Shown here: positions 36,245-44,942 of the stretch, piece by piece
How the letters are laid out: each line of letters opens with the position of its first letter
Numbering within the stretch: the first letter of the stretch is position 1
Origin: Chitinophaga qingshengii
GTDB lineage: Bacteria; Bacteroidota; Bacteroidia; Chitinophagales; Chitinophagaceae
Assembly: GCF_014529935.1 (NCBI RefSeq)
Contig: NZ_JACVFC010000003.1
Span: forward strand, 620,001 to 684,000
DNA: 64,000 nt
Direction: 5' to 3'
Notes under the pieces: generated by a model
What the model saw: the letters and a program-made list of their open reading frames with translations, nothing else
The model's database searches: none
Told to the model about the DNA's origin: nothing
Program-made: the position numbers and the translations under genes

Positions 36245-36832
36245 ATGGAGATAGATAACAGGCTGACCAGCTTTTTTGCGGCCATAGCTCAATATGCTGT
36301 ACTCTCTGCTGATGCCGAAAAAGCATTCGCGGAGCAGCTGCATTTCAGGAAGCTAAAAAAACGGGAGATCTACCTGGCACAGGGAGACGTGCCGCAAAAG
36401 ATTGCCTATATCAGTCACGGCCTGCTTTCATATTATTCGATACAGGAAAATGGAGATGTGGTTATTAAACGTTTTTTTGCTGACAATTCCTTTGTCGCCT
36501 CTACAGCGGCACTGATAACAAAGAAGCCCGGCGCCTTTGCCATAGAGGCATTGGAAGACACGTTACTGGTCGAGTTTCAGTTCGATCAGTTTAAACAACT
36601 CATGCATCATCATACGGAACTTGCCTTTTTCTGGATCAGTTATCTCGAAATAAACTGGGTGGCAGGAAAAGAAGAGCAGGAAATCACCCTGAAATACCTC
36701 ACTGCCAAAGAACGTTACCTGGATTTTATGGCGAAAAATCCCGGATTGATAAAGCGCCTCCGCCAGCACCATATTGCGGCCTACCTGGGTGTTACTCCAA
36801 CCCAATTGAGCCGTATCCGTAAGGAAATATAA
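36245..36832 (+). CDS. Crp/Fnr-family transcriptional regulator
   Basis: The 195-residue protein has a cyclic-nucleotide-binding-like beta-roll (about 25-120; KKREIYLAQGDVPQKIAYISHGLLSYYS) and a C-terminal winged helix (about 150-195; LRQHHIAAYLGVTPTQLSRIRK). It lacks the Cys cluster of Fnr and the full cAMP-binding phosphate cassette, as is usual in the short Bacteroidota members, so a nucleotide ligand is uncertain. It is single between an esterase on the minus strand and a secreted esterase downstream; the latter (36925) could be its target. Confidence 0.88.
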   Translation: MEIDNRLTSFFAAIAQYAVLSADAEKAFAEQLHFRKLKKREIYLAQGDVPQKIAYISHGLLSYYSIQENGDVVIKRFFADNSFVASTAALITKKPGAFAIEALEDTLLVEFQFDQFKQLMHHHTELAFFWISYLEINWVAGKEEQEITLKYLTAKERYLDFMAKNPGLIKRLRQHHIAAYLGVTPTQLSRIRKEI

Positions 36833-36873
36833 GTTCTCCAGTATCAACATATGTAAATGTTTGTTCCCCGTGG

Positions 36874-36919
36874 CCGTTTTAGTTTTGCCTTATGCTTTTT
36901 TGAAAAGCAGTTAAAACGG
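36874..36919 (+). repeat. Nested inverted repeat upstream of the esterase gene
   Basis: CCGTTTTA (36874-36881) pairs with TAAAACGG (36912-36919). Inside the loop TGCTTTT (36893-36899) pairs with AAAAGCA (36903-36909). The structure ends 5 bp before the ATG at 36925. It could be the terminator of the Crp/Fnr gene or a leader structure of the esterase gene. Confidence 0.5.
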
Positions 36920-36924
36920 TTTAT

Positions 36925-37734
36925 ATGAAACATTCAATGTTGTTACTATGGTTGTTGCTGCCGCTGATGGGGATGGCTGCCACCGTTGATACGCTTGCTG
37001 TTTTCAGCAATGCGATGGGTAAATCTGTCAGGACCCTGGTGATCTCTCCGGAAGCTAAAAAGGCGGGACAACGTTTTCCGGCTGTATATGTATTGCATGG
37101 CTACAGCGGCAATCCTGACAGAACGTTAAAAGAAGATATTCCGTCATTGCCCGCCCTGGCAGATCAGTACGGTATCCTATTCATTCTCCCCGACGGTGCT
37201 TTCGATAGCTGGTATATCAATAGTCCGGTTAAAAAAAACAGCCAGTATGAAACGTTTATAGGGCAGGAACTGGTCAGTTATGTCGATCAGCATTATCCAA
37301 CCCTGGCCACGCGTGATCAGCGGGCGCTCATGGGCTGGAGCATGGGTGGACATGGCGCCTTGTATGTAGGCGTAAAACACGCGACTAATTTTGGTGCGCT
37401 GGGTAGTATCTGTGGTGCGGTAAACTTTATCCCGTTTGCCAGGGATTTTGGTATCGATAAGCTGGTCGGACCGGACAGTACCCAATGGAAATACTATAAT
37501 GTGTTGGATAACGCGCCCTATTTCATTTTCAGTCAGCAGCAGCTGGTGATCAGTTGCGGCGCGGGAGATCCTTTCCTGGCCTATAATCGCAGGCTGCATG
37601 AATACCTGGAGCAGCAGCATGTACCGCATACCTATATAGAAGAACCGGGGGTGCATGATCATGACTATTGGTCAAAGGCTGCGCAGTACCAGGTGTTGTT
37701 TATGCATCAGTATTTTACACGCGGGAAGTATTAA
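36925..37734 (+). CDS. Secreted alpha/beta hydrolase (FrmB/tributyrin-esterase-like)
   Basis: The 269-residue protein has a signal peptide (LLLWLLLPLMGMAA) and the esterase-D fold: FPAVYVLHGYSGNP (oxyanion region), nucleophile Ser in MGWSMGGHGALY, a later Asp (CGAGDPF) and the catalytic His in GVHDHDYW. The family includes S-formylglutathione hydrolases, tributyrin esterases and mycolyltransferase-like enzymes; the signal peptide points to a periplasmic carboxyl-ester substrate. The nested repeat just before its ATG may affect expression. Confidence 0.88.
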   Translation: MKHSMLLLWLLLPLMGMAATVDTLAVFSNAMGKSVRTLVISPEAKKAGQRFPAVYVLHGYSGNPDRTLKEDIPSLPALADQYGILFILPDGAFDSWYINSPVKKNSQYETFIGQELVSYVDQHYPTLATRDQRALMGWSMGGHGALYVGVKHATNFGALGSICGAVNFIPFARDFGIDKLVGPDSTQWKYYNVLDNAPYFIFSQQQLVISCGAGDPFLAYNRRLHEYLEQQHVPHTYIEEPGVHDHDYWSKAAQYQVLFMHQYFTRGKY

Positions 37735-37854
37735 ACCCGCTACCAGTCATGGTTTGAGAAACCATGATAAAAAAATGCTGGTTTCCCGGTATTGTCTCAG
37801 GTGTTGTTCCCCGCCTACCTTTGCTTCATTCATTTTCACCTTCAATTCATAGAA

Positions 37855-38352
37855 ATGGGAATCAAAAAAGTAAAAAACATTGTTTGGGGACTATGCCTGG
37901 CCGCCATCGCCAGTTTTACCTTCACCGGCTGTAGCAAAAAGAATGATCCGGCGCCGGAGGAAAAAAAAGTAGCGGTGAAGTTCACTGTCACAGCCACCTC
38001 CGCCGGTGTTATAGATGAAACTGATATCACCATTCAGGCTGCAGCAGCGAATGGCGATGCCAGTCAATATGGCGCTCCTGTCTGGAAAATAAATGGTGTT
38101 ACCCAAAATAACGAAGATAATATCTTCCTGAAAGGAAATCAGTTTAACGGTAGTACTAAAACCTATGTGCTGGAGACGGTAAAACCTTTTGGTATGGCTA
38201 CTATAGGAGTGGAATGTACCAACAGGGGAACAACGCCTATTACCCTGACTTTTAATACACAGGTAGATGGCAAGGTACAAACGAATGTTGAAAACCTAAA
38301 AGTAATGCCTGGTGAGGGCTACGACAAACAGTTCACCTATACGGCCAACTAA
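37855..38352 (+). CDS. Small lipoprotein, unknown function
   Basis: The 165-residue protein has a lipobox (AAIASFTFTGCSKKNDPAPEE, Cys about 24) followed by a Lys/Pro-rich linker and a beta-sandwich-like domain of about 125 residues (VKFTVTATSAGVIDETDITIQ ...). It is a likely surface or periplasmic lipoprotein with an immunoglobulin-like fold; no named family is recognised. The frame opens upstream at 37792, but the signal sequence fixes the ATG at 37855. It lies 120 bp after the esterase and ends before two terminators. Confidence 0.7.
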   Translation: MGIKKVKNIVWGLCLAAIASFTFTGCSKKNDPAPEEKKVAVKFTVTATSAGVIDETDITIQAAAANGDASQYGAPVWKINGVTQNNEDNIFLKGNQFNGSTKTYVLETVKPFGMATIGVECTNRGTTPITLTFNTQVDGKVQTNVENLKVMPGEGYDKQFTYTAN

Positions 38353-38390
38353 AATTCTCATAAAGGTTTAGAATAAACACCGAAAAGATC

Positions 38391-38418
38391 AGGCGCACGT
38401 CTGCGCGCCTTAGGTTTT
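38391..38418 (+). terminator. Terminator after the small lipoprotein gene
   Basis: AGGCGC (38391-38396) pairs with GCGCCT (38405-38410) across an 8-nt loop, followed by TAGGTTTTT. Confidence 0.65.
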
Positions 38419-38444
38419 TACCATTCATCCATTTTATTGAAATA

Positions 38445-38472
38445 AAAAAGGTGCGGCATCCCGCGCCTTTTT
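38445..38472 (-). terminator. Bidirectional terminator before the FAD oxidase 3' end
   Basis: AAAAAGGTGCGG pairs with CCGCGCCTTTTT (one G-U) across a 4-nt loop. The A/T ends allow use by the minus-strand FAD oxidase gene (stop at 38489) and by read-through from the plus strand. Confidence 0.88.
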
Positions 38473-38488
38473 CGTGTATTCGTATCGT

Positions 38489-39979
38489 TTATGCCGGCCG
38501 TATAGACAAGGCGTGGTGAAATATATTCAGTGGGTCCCATTGTTTTTTCACCCGTTGCAACCGTGGATAGTTATCCTTGTAATACAGCGTGTACCAGGGA
38601 ATACCGGACTTGTTCCAGTCAGGATCGGCGAGGTCGGTATCCGGATGGTTGACCATAGCGCCGTCGGTTTGTTCGTTGGGTACGGGTACACCTCCGGAAC
38701 CGGCGAAAAGATCCCTGAAGAAATGCCGGACCCAGGTCAGACTGGGAGCAGCGCCCTGAGGGTCCAGCCAACCTGTATTGCAGGCTACGTCCATAATACA
38801 ATCCCGCTGCGCGGAAGCGGTAGCGTCCGGAGCAATGCTGTTGACCTTTCCGCCGTAGGTGGCCATGCCTAACATGCCCCCAATGGGTACCTGTGCGGTC
38901 AGGTAATGATAGGCCGTAGCTATCTGATTGTCAGTAAGCGGTTGACGGAAAAATGCATCCTTTACTTTGGCCGCTACGCTCTCCATTCCGGGTTGAAACA
39001 GCTCCGGGAAAGGGTTGAGGGCAAACCGCAGCCAGGGCGTTTCTTCCACTTGCAGGGAGTAAGGAATACCTACCGGCACGGCCACTGCTGCCAGGTGATC
39101 GTCGATCAGCTGACGGGCATGGGCGCCTGTGCACAGTCCTTTTATATCGAGTTTGCCGATGTTGCGGTGATTGAGGAATAGTATGCTGAACAACGGAAGA
39201 TAAGAGGAATCGGGGCTGCTGTTTTGCTGGCACCAGGTCCCGAAATTTTTGGCCAGTCGCTGGAAGGCTGTCTCATCAAAGTCCTGCCAGTCCCACGATA
39301 CACGGAAAGTCGTAACACTGGATGGGGCTTTAGGCAAAGCGCTATGCGGATCATTGCCTGTGGCATCGGGGGAACGCAGCCAGTACCGGGTAACGATGCC
39401 AAAATTGCCGCCGCCGCCGCCGGTATGCGCCCACCACAGTTCCCGGTTGGCATCATCGTTTTCCCGGGTAGCAATAACGCTGTGGGCTTTACCGGAACTA
39501 TCTACCGTTACTACTTCCACGCCATAGAGATAATCTGCCGCCAGTCCATATTCCCGGCAGAGAAAACCAAAGGCGCCGCCCAGTATATGTCCGCCGGCGC
39601 CTACTCCCGGGTGTTCGCCGGCAGGAAGCACCACGCCCCAGCCCAGGAACAACCTGCGATACATTTCGCCGACGGTGCAGCCAGCTTCTACCATAAAAGC
39701 TGCCCGCTGTTTGTCATAACTAACTTCGGTCATCAATGACATATCAATCACTACCTGTACCGCCGGGTCTGCTACAAAACCTTCCAGGCAATGCCCGCCG
39801 CTACGGACCACCAGCCGCCGTTTACTGCTGACCGCTTCCTGTACGGCATTCACTACTTCAGCAGTAGAAACAGGCAGACCAATATATTCCGGTTTACCCA
39901 GGTAACGTTTGTTGAATCTTTTTTCAGCGAGATCAGTATAGCGTATATCCGCGGGGGTGATTTTCTCCATAGAAAGCAA
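38489..39979 (-). CDS. FAD-linked oxidase with berberine-bridge (BBE) C-terminus
   Basis: The 496-residue protein has a PCMH-type FAD-binding domain (about 30-215): VVRSGGHCLEGF carries the His for 8-alpha FAD attachment, then GVGAGGHILGGAFGFLCREYGLAADY. In bicovalent enzymes a Cys occurs just before GVG; here the sequence is AGEHPGVG, so only the His link is likely. The end NIFHHALSIRPA is the BBE signature. It should oxidise an alcohol, sugar or natural product with oxygen. The Met at 39970 is an alternative start. A 12-bp palindrome lies 12 bp upstream. Confidence 0.88.
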   Translation of the reverse strand: MLSMEKITPADIRYTDLAEKRFNKRYLGKPEYIGLPVSTAEVVNAVQEAVSSKRRLVVRSGGHCLEGFVADPAVQVVIDMSLMTEVSYDKQRAAFMVEAGCTVGEMYRRLFLGWGVVLPAGEHPGVGAGGHILGGAFGFLCREYGLAADYLYGVEVVTVDSSGKAHSVIATRENDDANRELWWAHTGGGGGNFGIVTRYWLRSPDATGNDPHSALPKAPSSVTTFRVSWDWQDFDETAFQRLAKNFGTWCQQNSSPDSSYLPLFSILFLNHRNIGKLDIKGLCTGAHARQLIDDHLAAVAVPVGIPYSLQVEETPWLRFALNPFPELFQPGMESVAAKVKDAFFRQPLTDNQIATAYHYLTAQVPIGGMLGMATYGGKVNSIAPDATASAQRDCIMDVACNTGWLDPQGAAPSLTWVRHFFRDLFAGSGGVPVPNEQTDGAMVNHPDTDLADPDWNKSGIPWYTLYYKDNYPRLQRVKKQWDPLNIFHHALSIRPA

Positions 39980-39990
39980 ATGATATGGTA

Positions 39991-40002
39991 AGATACGTAT
40001 CT
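39991..40002 (-). promoter_or_regulatory. 12-bp perfect palindrome upstream of the FAD oxidase
   Basis: AGATACGTATCT is a perfect palindrome ending 12 bp from the ATG at 39979. A TATCTTTA (one mismatch to the -7 box) on the minus strand overlaps the other side (about 40006-40013). This suggests a repressor site at the promoter; no regulator gene is adjacent. Confidence 0.55.
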
Positions 40003-40092
40003 AAATAAAGATAAGACATGCCTGGTAATTAACAAATGCTAACATTATCTTGCAATGGAAAATATTTTAAGCATCCATCTAAATCATATGCT

Positions 40093-40683
40093 ATGGCGAA
40101 AACCGGCCCTGAAAAAGTAGACGCTTTTATGGAGAGAAGCGATCAATGGCGGGAAGCGTTTGAAAAACTAAGAGAAATCCTGCTGGACTGTAACCTGACA
40201 GAGGAATTGAAGTGGGGAAACCCCTGTTATACCTACCAGAACAACAACATCGTTTTAATGCACGGGTTTAAGGAATACTGTGCCCTGCTTTTCTTTAAAG
40301 GCGCGCTGATGGCAGATCCTGAAGGTATTCTCGTCATACAGACAGAAAATGTACAGGCTACCCGTCAAATCCGGTTCACGGATGTGAAACAAATTACGAA
40401 GCTCGCGCGGACGATAAAGGCTTATGTGTATGAAGCCATTGAAGTCGAAAAATCCGGGATGAAAGTAACGTTTAAAAAGACAGCAGAATTTGAGATGCCG
40501 GAAGAGTTTCAGCAAATACTGGATAAAAAACCTAAGCTGAAAAAAGCTTTTGAGGCGTTAACACCGGGGCGGCAACGCGGCTATCTGTTGTATTTTGCGG
40601 CGGCCAAACAATCGAAGACCAGAATATCGAGAATCGAAAAATATACGGAGCATATCCTGGAAGGAAAAGGGTTAAATGATTAA
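40093..40683 (+). CDS. YdeI/OmdA-like protein with DUF1801 domain
   Basis: The 196-residue protein has an N-terminal DUF1801 domain (about 5-115; KVDAFMERSDQWREAFEKLREILLDC ... LKWGNPCYTY ... YCALLFFKG) and a C-terminal YdeI/OmdA segment (about 140-190; EEFQQILDKKPKLKKAFEALTPGRQRGYLLYFAAAKQ). The family has been linked to bacteriocin protection and outer-membrane association, without a clear biochemical role. The frame opens at 40036; the ATG at 40093 is the family start. It ends at a terminator shared with katG. Confidence 0.85.
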   Translation: MAKTGPEKVDAFMERSDQWREAFEKLREILLDCNLTEELKWGNPCYTYQNNNIVLMHGFKEYCALLFFKGALMADPEGILVIQTENVQATRQIRFTDVKQITKLARTIKAYVYEAIEVEKSGMKVTFKKTAEFEMPEEFQQILDKKPKLKKAFEALTPGRQRGYLLYFAAAKQSKTRISRIEKYTEHILEGKGLND

Positions 40684-40684
40684 A

Positions 40685-40721
40685 AAACAAAGCAGCCTCC
40701 ACTACGGAGGCTGCTTTGTTT
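40685..40721 (+). terminator. Bidirectional terminator between YdeI-like gene and katG
   Basis: A perfect 16-bp stem (40685-40700 / 40706-40721) with an ACTAC loop and A/T-rich ends (AAACAAAG / CTTTGTTT) serves both convergent genes. Confidence 0.93.
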
Positions 40722-40734
40722 AATGTTGTGATGA

Positions 40735-43005
40735 TTATTTATGAAGATCAAAACGATCCAGGTTCATCACCTTCGTCCAGGCTGCCACAAAATCCTTCAG
40801 AAATTTATCCTGTGAATCCGTGCTGCCATATACTTCGGCCACTGCTCTGAGTTCTGCGTGAGATCCAAACACCAGGTCCGCGCGGGTGGCGGTCCATTTT
40901 ACGGCGCCGGTAGAACGGTCGCTGCCTTCGAAAACTTCCTTGTCCGCCGATGTCGCTTTCCAGGCTGTTCTCATATCCAGCAGGTTTACAAAGAAGTCGT
41001 TGGTCAGCTGACCCGGACGGGCAGTGAAAACGCCATGTTTAGACCCGTCGTAGTTGATATTGATCCCCCGCAGACCCCCCAATAATACTGTTAGTTCAGG
41101 AGCTGTGAGGGTAAGCAGATGTGCTTTGTCAATCAACAGTTCTTCGGTAGATACCGGTACTTTAGGTTTGCGATAGTTGCGGAAACCATCTGCCAGTGGT
41201 TCCAGGTAACCTACAGATTCCACGTCTGTCTGTTCCTGCGAGGCGTCCATACGGCCTGGTGTGAAAGGTACGGTGATAGTTTGTCCCGCATCTTTGGCGG
41301 CTTTCTCTATGGCAGCACCACCAGCCAGCACGATCAGATCGGCCAGGGAGATTTTTTTACCGCCGGCATTAAATTCTTTTTGGATGCCTTCCAGTTTATC
41401 CAGTACTTTTTGCAGCTGTGGCGGATTGTTGACCTGCCAGTATTTCTGCGGAGCAAGCCGGATGCGGGCGCCATTGGCGCCACCGCGTTTATCGCTGCCC
41501 CGGAAGGTAGATGCCGCTGCCCAGGCGGTAGATACCAACTCGGACACGCTTAAGCCGGAAGCCAGAATTTTTGTTTTCAGTGTGGCAACATCGTTATCAT
41601 CTACCAGTGGATGATCAACCCCCGGGATAGGATCTTGCCAGATCAGTATTTCTTCCGGTACATCGGCGCCCAGGTAACGGCTGCGGGGACCCATGTCGCG
41701 GTGGGTCAGTTTAAACCAGGCCCTTGCAAAAGCATCGGCAAATTCGTCCGGATGTTCCAGGAAACGCCGGGATATTTTTTCGTAGACCGGATCAAAACGC
41801 AGGGAGAGATCGGTAGTGAGCATTGTCGGCAGGTGTTTTTTCTGGCTGTCGTATGCGTCGGGAATGATGCTGTCCGCAGTTTTAGCTACCCACTGATGAG
41901 CGCCGGCAGGGCTTTTGGTAAGCTGCCATTCGTAGGCGAAAAGATTTTCGAAGAAGTTATTGCTCCATTGGGTAGGTGTTTTGGTCCAGATCACTTCCAG
42001 ACCACTGGTAATGGTATCCGCTCCACGGCCGGTACCATGGCTGTTAGCCCAGCCAAGGCCCTGTAGTTCCAGATCGGCGCTTTCCGGCTCTTTGCCTACG
42101 TTGGTAGCAGGGGCTGCACCATGTGTTTTACCAAAACTATGACCGCCGGCTATCAGTGCTACGGTTTCTTCATCATTCATCGCCATCCGGCCAAAAGTAT
42201 CGCGGATATCTTTAGCGGCAGCAACAGGATCGGGATTACCATCGGGTCCTTCAGGATTTACGTAGATAAGCCCCATTTGTACCGCTGCCAGTGGTTTTTC
42301 CAGGTTGCGGGAATGGATGTCGCCATCCGGTTTCTCGTCTGTTACAGTAACGCCATGGTTTTCCACTACACCGGAAGAGCCGTGCGCGTAGCGGATATCG
42401 CCACCCAACCAGGTGGTTTCGGAACCCCAGTATACGGATTCATCTGCCTCCCAGGCGTCTTCACGACCGCCGGCAAATCCAAATGTTTTAAAGCCCATGG
42501 ATTCCAGGGCTACGTTGCCGGTGAGAATCATCAGATCTGCCCAGGAAAGGTTACGGCCATATTTCTGTTTGATAGGCCACAGCAGCCTGCGTGCTTTATC
42601 CAGGCTCACATTGTCGGGCCAGCTGTTCAGCGGCGCAAACCGTTGTTGCCCCGCACCGGCGCCGCCACGGCCATCACCTACACGATAGGTGCCTGCACTA
42701 TGCCATGCCATACGGATAAATAACGGACCATAGTGCCCGAAATCCGCCGGCCACCAATCCTGAGAGTCGGTCATCAGCGCATGAAGATCTTTTTTCACGG
42801 CCTCCAGGTCAAGGCTTTTAAATGCTTCTGCATAGTTAAAATCTTTATCCATCGGGTCAGACAGGGAAGAGTGCTGACGGAGGATGTTTACCTTTAATTG
42901 GTTCGGCCACCAATCAGGGTTCCTGGTGCCGCCACCGCCAACGTTATGCTTCATTGAGCCATTATGAAATGGGCATTTACTGATGTCTTTTACTTCATTT
43001 TCCAT
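40735..43005 (-). CDS. katG: Bifunctional catalase-peroxidase
   Basis: The 756-residue heme enzyme degrades hydrogen peroxide and oxidises small donors. The distal triad is visible as Arg98, Trp101 and His102 in LFIRMAWHSAGTYR; the proximal His lies in LIAGGHSFGKTHG; and LIYVNPEGPDGNPDP carries the Tyr of the Met-Tyr-Trp adduct. Both heme-peroxidase halves are present, as in all KatG. The frame opens at 43044, but MENEVKDISKCPFHNG from the ATG at 43005 is the usual KatG start. Inverted repeats at 43097-43129 may be part of its peroxide-responsive control. Confidence 0.97.
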   Translation of the reverse strand: MENEVKDISKCPFHNGSMKHNVGGGGTRNPDWWPNQLKVNILRQHSSLSDPMDKDFNYAEAFKSLDLEAVKKDLHALMTDSQDWWPADFGHYGPLFIRMAWHSAGTYRVGDGRGGAGAGQQRFAPLNSWPDNVSLDKARRLLWPIKQKYGRNLSWADLMILTGNVALESMGFKTFGFAGGREDAWEADESVYWGSETTWLGGDIRYAHGSSGVVENHGVTVTDEKPDGDIHSRNLEKPLAAVQMGLIYVNPEGPDGNPDPVAAAKDIRDTFGRMAMNDEETVALIAGGHSFGKTHGAAPATNVGKEPESADLELQGLGWANSHGTGRGADTITSGLEVIWTKTPTQWSNNFFENLFAYEWQLTKSPAGAHQWVAKTADSIIPDAYDSQKKHLPTMLTTDLSLRFDPVYEKISRRFLEHPDEFADAFARAWFKLTHRDMGPRSRYLGADVPEEILIWQDPIPGVDHPLVDDNDVATLKTKILASGLSVSELVSTAWAAASTFRGSDKRGGANGARIRLAPQKYWQVNNPPQLQKVLDKLEGIQKEFNAGGKKISLADLIVLAGGAAIEKAAKDAGQTITVPFTPGRMDASQEQTDVESVGYLEPLADGFRNYRKPKVPVSTEELLIDKAHLLTLTAPELTVLLGGLRGININYDGSKHGVFTARPGQLTNDFFVNLLDMRTAWKATSADKEVFEGSDRSTGAVKWTATRADLVFGSHAELRAVAEVYGSTDSQDKFLKDFVAAWTKVMNLDRFDLHK

Positions 43006-43096
43006 TTTGTTCAATTTTGGTATGGAAGGAATATATGCTTGCACCTGTTCAGTGCGGTCGGTAAAATTAAAGGTAACAGGGATATAGGAAAAATCA

Positions 43097-43129
43097 ATTA
43101 GTTCTATAATCTAATAGTCAAAAACTATT
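43097..43129 (-). promoter_or_regulatory. Inverted repeats in the katG upstream region
   Basis: ATTAG (43097-43101) with CTAAT (43111-43115) and AATAGT (43113-43118) with ACTATT (43124-43129) form two overlapping small inverted repeats about 95-125 bp upstream of katG. They resemble AT-rich Fur/PerR- or OxyR-type sites only loosely. The 43006-43270 region is shared with the divergent thioredoxin-fold gene and holds no gene. Confidence 0.35.
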
Positions 43130-43270
43130 CTTACGGTGTGGTGCCGAACTAACATTCAGAGAAACAAGCGGCACTTGCTGCCGCTACTTCTAATATACTA
43201 AAATTTCGGAGGAGCAACAGATAGCTGGTTTTTTTTCTATATTTAGGCTGATTCCACTTTATTCCGCCCG

Positions 43271-44500
43271 ATGATGAAAAAACTACTGCTCTTTTGCTGC
43301 CTGATAATTGCCATGCCCACAGTTTGGGCACAAACAGGGATACAATTTTTTAAAGGTTCCTGGAAAGAATTACTGGACAAGGCCCGCCGGCAAAACAGGA
43401 TGATATTTGTGGATGTATATACGGAATGGTGCGGCCCCTGTAAGTACATGGATAAGTTTATCTTCACCGATACGGCTGTTGCCGGGAAATACAACCCGCT
43501 TTTTATTACCTACCGCCTGGATGCGGAAAAAGGTGAAGGCCCTGCAATATCGCGTAAGTATAACGTAGGCGCCTACCCGACATTTTTATTCCTGAACAGC
43601 AATGGTTACCTGGTACACAAAGTAGTGGGAGAGAAGGAAAAAGAACCTTTTACAGCCCTGGCTGATGCAGCCGTACAAGCGGGTGCGGATAAAAACAACC
43701 TGGGAAACCTGGAACAAACATTCCGCGAAGGTAACCGCGATCCGCAATTTCTCCGCGCTTATCTGGGCCGGCTGGCGGCCGCCGACCTGGATAACAACGA
43801 AGTGCTGGACGCTTATTTTAAAACCATTCCTGCCGCGCAACTGCAACAGGACAGTACATGGCTATCCCTGGCGCAGTATATCAACAGTCCCAATTCCGCT
43901 ACGCTGGCGTACCTGGCGGACCACTACGATAAAATAGGCGCTGCTGCCCAAACAAAGTTGACCAACCGCCTGTTTGAAAAACTGATCAGAAACAACGCGG
44001 GCATCGCCCTAAAGGAAAAACGGATGATAGAATATAACGGACTGGTAACATTTGGCCGGCGGCTGCAGGGGTTAAACGAAGCGCAACTATCTTTCCTGAA
44101 CCGGCTGGACCTGCTATACGGCAGCGAGACCAGAAACTATGATCAGTTAAAAAAAGCAGGCTACATCCTGGCTGCCAGTCCATTCACTATTCCGGAGGAT
44201 TCCATCAGGAGAGAAGATAAACGCCGCTATGAAAAAATAATGCAGCCGTTTTTAAACGGAGAAAAAGACAGCACCAAAATACCGGACTTTGAAGAAGAGC
44301 GGAAAATGGTAACGCATATCTACGCCCGGGATATCAGCGACCGGCTGTATACGGCTGCACGCGCCTTTGCACAGCTGCCTGCTACGGAAAAACAGGCATT
44401 GGCGGATGCATTGCAGTGGGCGAAACGATGTAAGGCATTGCTGCCGGAAGTCAAAGCATTTGCCGATTTAATAAAGGAACTGGAGGAGAAAAAATCATGA
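43271..44500 (+). CDS. Secreted thioredoxin-fold protein
   Basis: The 409-residue protein has a signal peptide (MKKLLLFCCLIIAMPTVWAQ), a thioredoxin domain (about 25-135; MIFVDVYTEWCGPCKYMDKF, redox WCGPC, cis-Pro in VGAYPTFLF) and a long helical C-terminal part (about 140-409) without recognised domain. It should act in periplasmic thiol-disulfide exchange or cytochrome/peroxide stress. It diverges from katG across a 265-bp region, which fits a shared oxidative-stress role. Its stop overlaps the start of the next gene (ATGA), so the three genes to 45500 form an operon. Confidence 0.88.
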   Translation: MMKKLLLFCCLIIAMPTVWAQTGIQFFKGSWKELLDKARRQNRMIFVDVYTEWCGPCKYMDKFIFTDTAVAGKYNPLFITYRLDAEKGEGPAISRKYNVGAYPTFLFLNSNGYLVHKVVGEKEKEPFTALADAAVQAGADKNNLGNLEQTFREGNRDPQFLRAYLGRLAAADLDNNEVLDAYFKTIPAAQLQQDSTWLSLAQYINSPNSATLAYLADHYDKIGAAAQTKLTNRLFEKLIRNNAGIALKEKRMIEYNGLVTFGRRLQGLNEAQLSFLNRLDLLYGSETRNYDQLKKAGYILAASPFTIPEDSIRREDKRRYEKIMQPFLNGEKDSTKIPDFEEERKMVTHIYARDISDRLYTAARAFAQLPATEKQALADALQWAKRCKALLPEVKAFADLIKELEEKKS

Positions 44501-44918
44501 TAAAAGAATTGCAGTTAGTTCGTACGCAATATGCTGAACGGTATTACTGGGATTATGCAGTCTCCGGTCAACCGCTGTGGCAATACTTAAAAATGCAACA
44601 GCCCTATGGTGTTACGCCGTTTGGTTTCTTTCCGATCAGCAGGAACAAATGCGCGCATTGAAAGAGTTCCGCCTGCAACAAAAGACTTATCTTGCCGATA
44701 GCCGGATAACACTTTACATCTGTACCTGTTGTGGAGATATCGGCTGCGGCGCTGTCACAGCGAAGATCATCGATAACGGTAGTCAGGTCATCTGGACAAA
44801 ATTTGCCAGTCAGGATGCACGCGAAGCGGAAGATATCTATATCATCCCAACGGTTCCTGATCTTATATTTGACCGGGCCCATTATTTTAAAGCCTTGTCC
44901 GTAATCGGAAAAATGTAA
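44497..44918 (+). pseudogene. Frameshifted gene, 'CGDLGCGA'-type conserved protein
   Basis: The ATG at 44497 overlaps the upstream TGA and opens a frame that runs MIKELQLVRTQYAERYYWDY ... TPFGFFP and then stops at 44659-44661. From about 44634 another frame continues DQQEQMRALKEFRLQQKTY ... LYICTCCGDIGCGAVTAKI ... to TAA at 44918. Joined by adding one base after 44633 (CCGAT for CCGGAT) they give a 140-residue protein. Its W-D-Y, FGFFP and C-CGD-GCGA pattern I recognise from a conserved uncharacterised family. The family position of both halves shows this is one gene with a 1-nt deletion, or a sequencing error. Confidence 0.8.
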
Positions 44919-44942
44919 TTGTTGACTTTTGAAAAACGAACC

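Noticed and set aside
35975..36343. Upstream extension of the lipoprotein esterase to 36343
   Set aside because: The lipobox right after the ATG at 35974 fixes the start; the extension is antisense to the gene remnant and the Crp/Fnr gene.
44577..44918. Independent 113-residue gene
   Set aside because: Its first 18 residues are out-of-frame sequence of the upstream half; the real gene starts at 44497 and carries a frameshift.
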